Below the pieces are notes generated by a model. The model was not told the DNA's origin. It did no database searches and saw nothing but the letters and a program-made list of their open reading frames with translations. Both the position numbers and the translations under genes were made by a program. From NCBI GenBank assembly GCA_015068985.1, contig SVJL01000001.1, positions 1-64,000 on the forward strand: a stretch of DNA of 64,000 nt, in the 5' to 3' direction. The stretch comes from Oscillospiraceae bacterium (lineage in GTDB: Bacteria > Bacillota > Clostridia > UMGS1810). Each line of letters starts with the position of its first letter. The stretch's first letter is position 1. Below, piece by piece: positions 62,319-64,000 of the stretch.

Positions 62319-64000
62319 TTGAAACTGACAAAAAGCATTCTATCAAAAAACACTGTTTGGATAATATCATTTGGTTTGGCAATGCTTCTTGCAGGCTTGG
62401 TGAGTATGCCTGCATCATATGCTGACGGTGTAACTATTGTTGACTATAGGGATGCATCAACAGCACAGGAAGCGGTAAATTATCTTTCAATGATGCAAAT
62501 AATTGATGATACAACAGACTTTACCGATAATTCCCTGATAACAAAGAGTGAAGCAGCGGAGCTTATTGTTCGTTCTCTTGATGCATCTGACCTTGCATCA
62601 TCGATGACTTTTGCCGACAATTTTTATGCTATGTTTAATGACATTCCGTCTGCAAAAGCCTTTGGATGTGCTATGGAGCTGGGCATCATTTCAGGTGATC
62701 CTGCCGGAAATTATGGCATTAATGATAACATAACATATGCTCAGGCCGCAAAAATGCTCGTTTGTGCACTTGGCTACGAAGAGCTTGCCAATGTAAACGG
62801 CGGTTGGTATATGGGCTATATTATTCAGGCAGACAAGGTTGGAATAACAAAAGGTCTTTCCGGCACAACAGAGGTTATATCCAAGCTTGATTTTGCTCAG
62901 ATGCTTCGTAATTGCTTTGATGTGAAGCTTCCTCAGCTTGAGTGGCAAGACGGTTCTTTTGGCTTTTCGCTTAAAGATAATGCTACCCTTGAAGATTTCT
63001 ATTTGCAGTCCAATGGCTGGATAATTGGCGAAGGTATTGTTAATGCCAATAAGAATGTTAGCATTATGAATGGATTTGATGTTGATGATGATATGATTCT
63101 CATAGAAGATGATATTTTTTCATCAAACAACACAGGCATAGAAAGTTATGTGGGTTATAACGTTATTTATGTTGCCGAAGATCCTGATAAAAGCAAAAAT
63201 GAAGCAATTATAGGTTTTTCTGTTGCCAATAATTATTGCGTAAGTCTTTCACATTTTGAAGATTGCGAGCTTGCCAATAATATTTTTGTGTATACCGACT
63301 CAGCTGACGGCAGAGATAAGAAGCTTTCCATATCTCCATCTGCTGCATATATATATAATAATGGTTTATCAGAAAATATAAAAAATTCCGCAATTGATTT
63401 TTCCGAGCTTGATGCTACATTTATCGACAATGATGATGATAAAACTATTGACGTTGTTAAAATAACAGAATCAAAGAGCTACACTGTCAGAAAAATCAAT
63501 GCGGATAGTGAAAAGCTTTTCTTAAAGAGCGGAGTTCACAAAGGCTCTGCATCTGTAAATCTTGAAGAAGATGACGATAAAACAATTATTGTCAGAAATA
63601 TCGACGGTAGTAATGCTGATTGGACAAAGCTTAAAGAAGACGATGCTGTCTCCATCATAGAGTCCGACGATGGAGCTTATCTTGAAATAATTGTTTTGTC
63701 AGAGCCTTTAAAAGGCACCGTAACAGGCTACCAATCCGGTAAAAATGCAACTATCGGCGAAAAGGTGTATGGCTTGGCAGAAACAGCCGACAATATTGCC
63801 ATTGGCATTATGGGTAGATATTGGATAAATGAGTATGACGAGATTTTCTTGTGTGATTATTCCGTAGGGGAGTATGTGTATATTGTTGATGCAAGCTACA
63901 AAAATTCGGGATTAGACAATCGTTTGCTTATTAAATTGTTTGATAACAAAATTGGCGTTAGCACATATGAATGTTCTAATAGCTTAAAGATTAACGGCGT
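62319..64000 (+). CDS. Secreted N-terminal SLH scaffold-like protein (TTG start, runs off window); third paralogue of 16586 and 41302 genes
   Basis: Open frame absent from the ORF track because there is no stop in window: LKLTKSILSKNTVWIISFGLAMLLAGLVSMPASYADG...YAQAAKMLVCALGYEELANVNGGWYMGYIIQADKVGITKG; GGAAGG RBS upstream. Confidence 0.75.
   Translation, partial: MKLTKSILSKNTVWIISFGLAMLLAGLVSMPASYADGVTIVDYRDASTAQEAVNYLSMMQIIDDTTDFTDNSLITKSEAAELIVRSLDASDLASSMTFADNFYAMFNDIPSAKAFGCAMELGIISGDPAGNYGINDNITYAQAAKMLVCALGYEELANVNGGWYMGYIIQADKVGITKGLSGTTEVISKLDFAQMLRNCFDVKLPQLEWQDGSFGFSLKDNATLEDFYLQSNGWIIGEGIVNANKNVSIMNGFDVDDDMILIEDDIFSSNNTGIESYVGYNVIYVAEDPDKSKNEAIIGFSVANNYCVSLSHFEDCELANNIFVYTDSADGRDKKLSISPSAAYIYNNGLSENIKNSAIDFSELDATFIDNDDDKTIDVVKITESKSYTVRKINADSEKLFLKSGVHKGSASVNLEEDDDKTIIVRNIDGSNADWTKLKEDDAVSIIESDDGAYLEIIVLSEPLKGTVTGYQSGKNATIGEKVYGLAETADNIAIGIMGRYWINEYDEIFLCDYSVGEYVYIVDASYKNSGLDNRLLIKLFDNKIGVSTYECSNSLKING

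Overview
Chromosomal window, probably from an anaerobic, gut-type Clostridia/Oscillospirales-like Firmicute (inferred from gene content, ATP synthase operon type and intergenic repeat style; not tested by search). Left flank (1-6.2 kb): housekeeping genes, namely an acyltransferase fragment, M18 aminopeptidase, THUMP-type RNA methyltransferase, RNase Z and an LTA-synthase-like sulfatase. Centre (6.2-48.9 kb): a large, mostly + strand polysaccharide-utilisation-type locus. It has two AraC regulators, two GH88 unsaturated uronyl hydrolases, a ceramidase-like protein, an orphan solute-binding lipoprotein, two heparinase II/III-type lyases, two tandem DUF4838-like proteins, PHP and TIM-barrel isomerase genes, a CE15-like hydrolase, a GH4 enzyme with a CHEV motif, and many secreted S-layer-homology (SLH)/LamG-like/discoidin-like surface proteins. 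Right (49.2-60.3 kb): a complete F-type ATP synthase operon, a small alarmone synthetase, an Lrp/AsnC regulator and a three-gene transhydrogenase. At 60.4 kb another SLH/secreted-protein cassette begins and runs off the end. Most interesting signals: (i) a repeated cassette of SLH scaffold-like proteins next to heparinase-type lyases, a candidate Gram-positive S-layer-anchored uronan-degradation system; (ii) two intergenic elements with the same unusual layout X-GGGGTACCCC-X'-N17-X, where the X arms differ between copies but covary, so two mutually exclusive hairpins are preserved; (iii) a family of TGTAGGG...CCCTACA palindromic intergenic elements; (iv) a two-carboxylate, Na+-type c-subunit and an epsilon subunit lacking its C-terminal domain; (v) a shared C-terminal module on several secreted proteins. 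No tRNA, rRNA, CRISPR, transposase or phage genes were seen. All calls come from reading the sequence; no searches were run.
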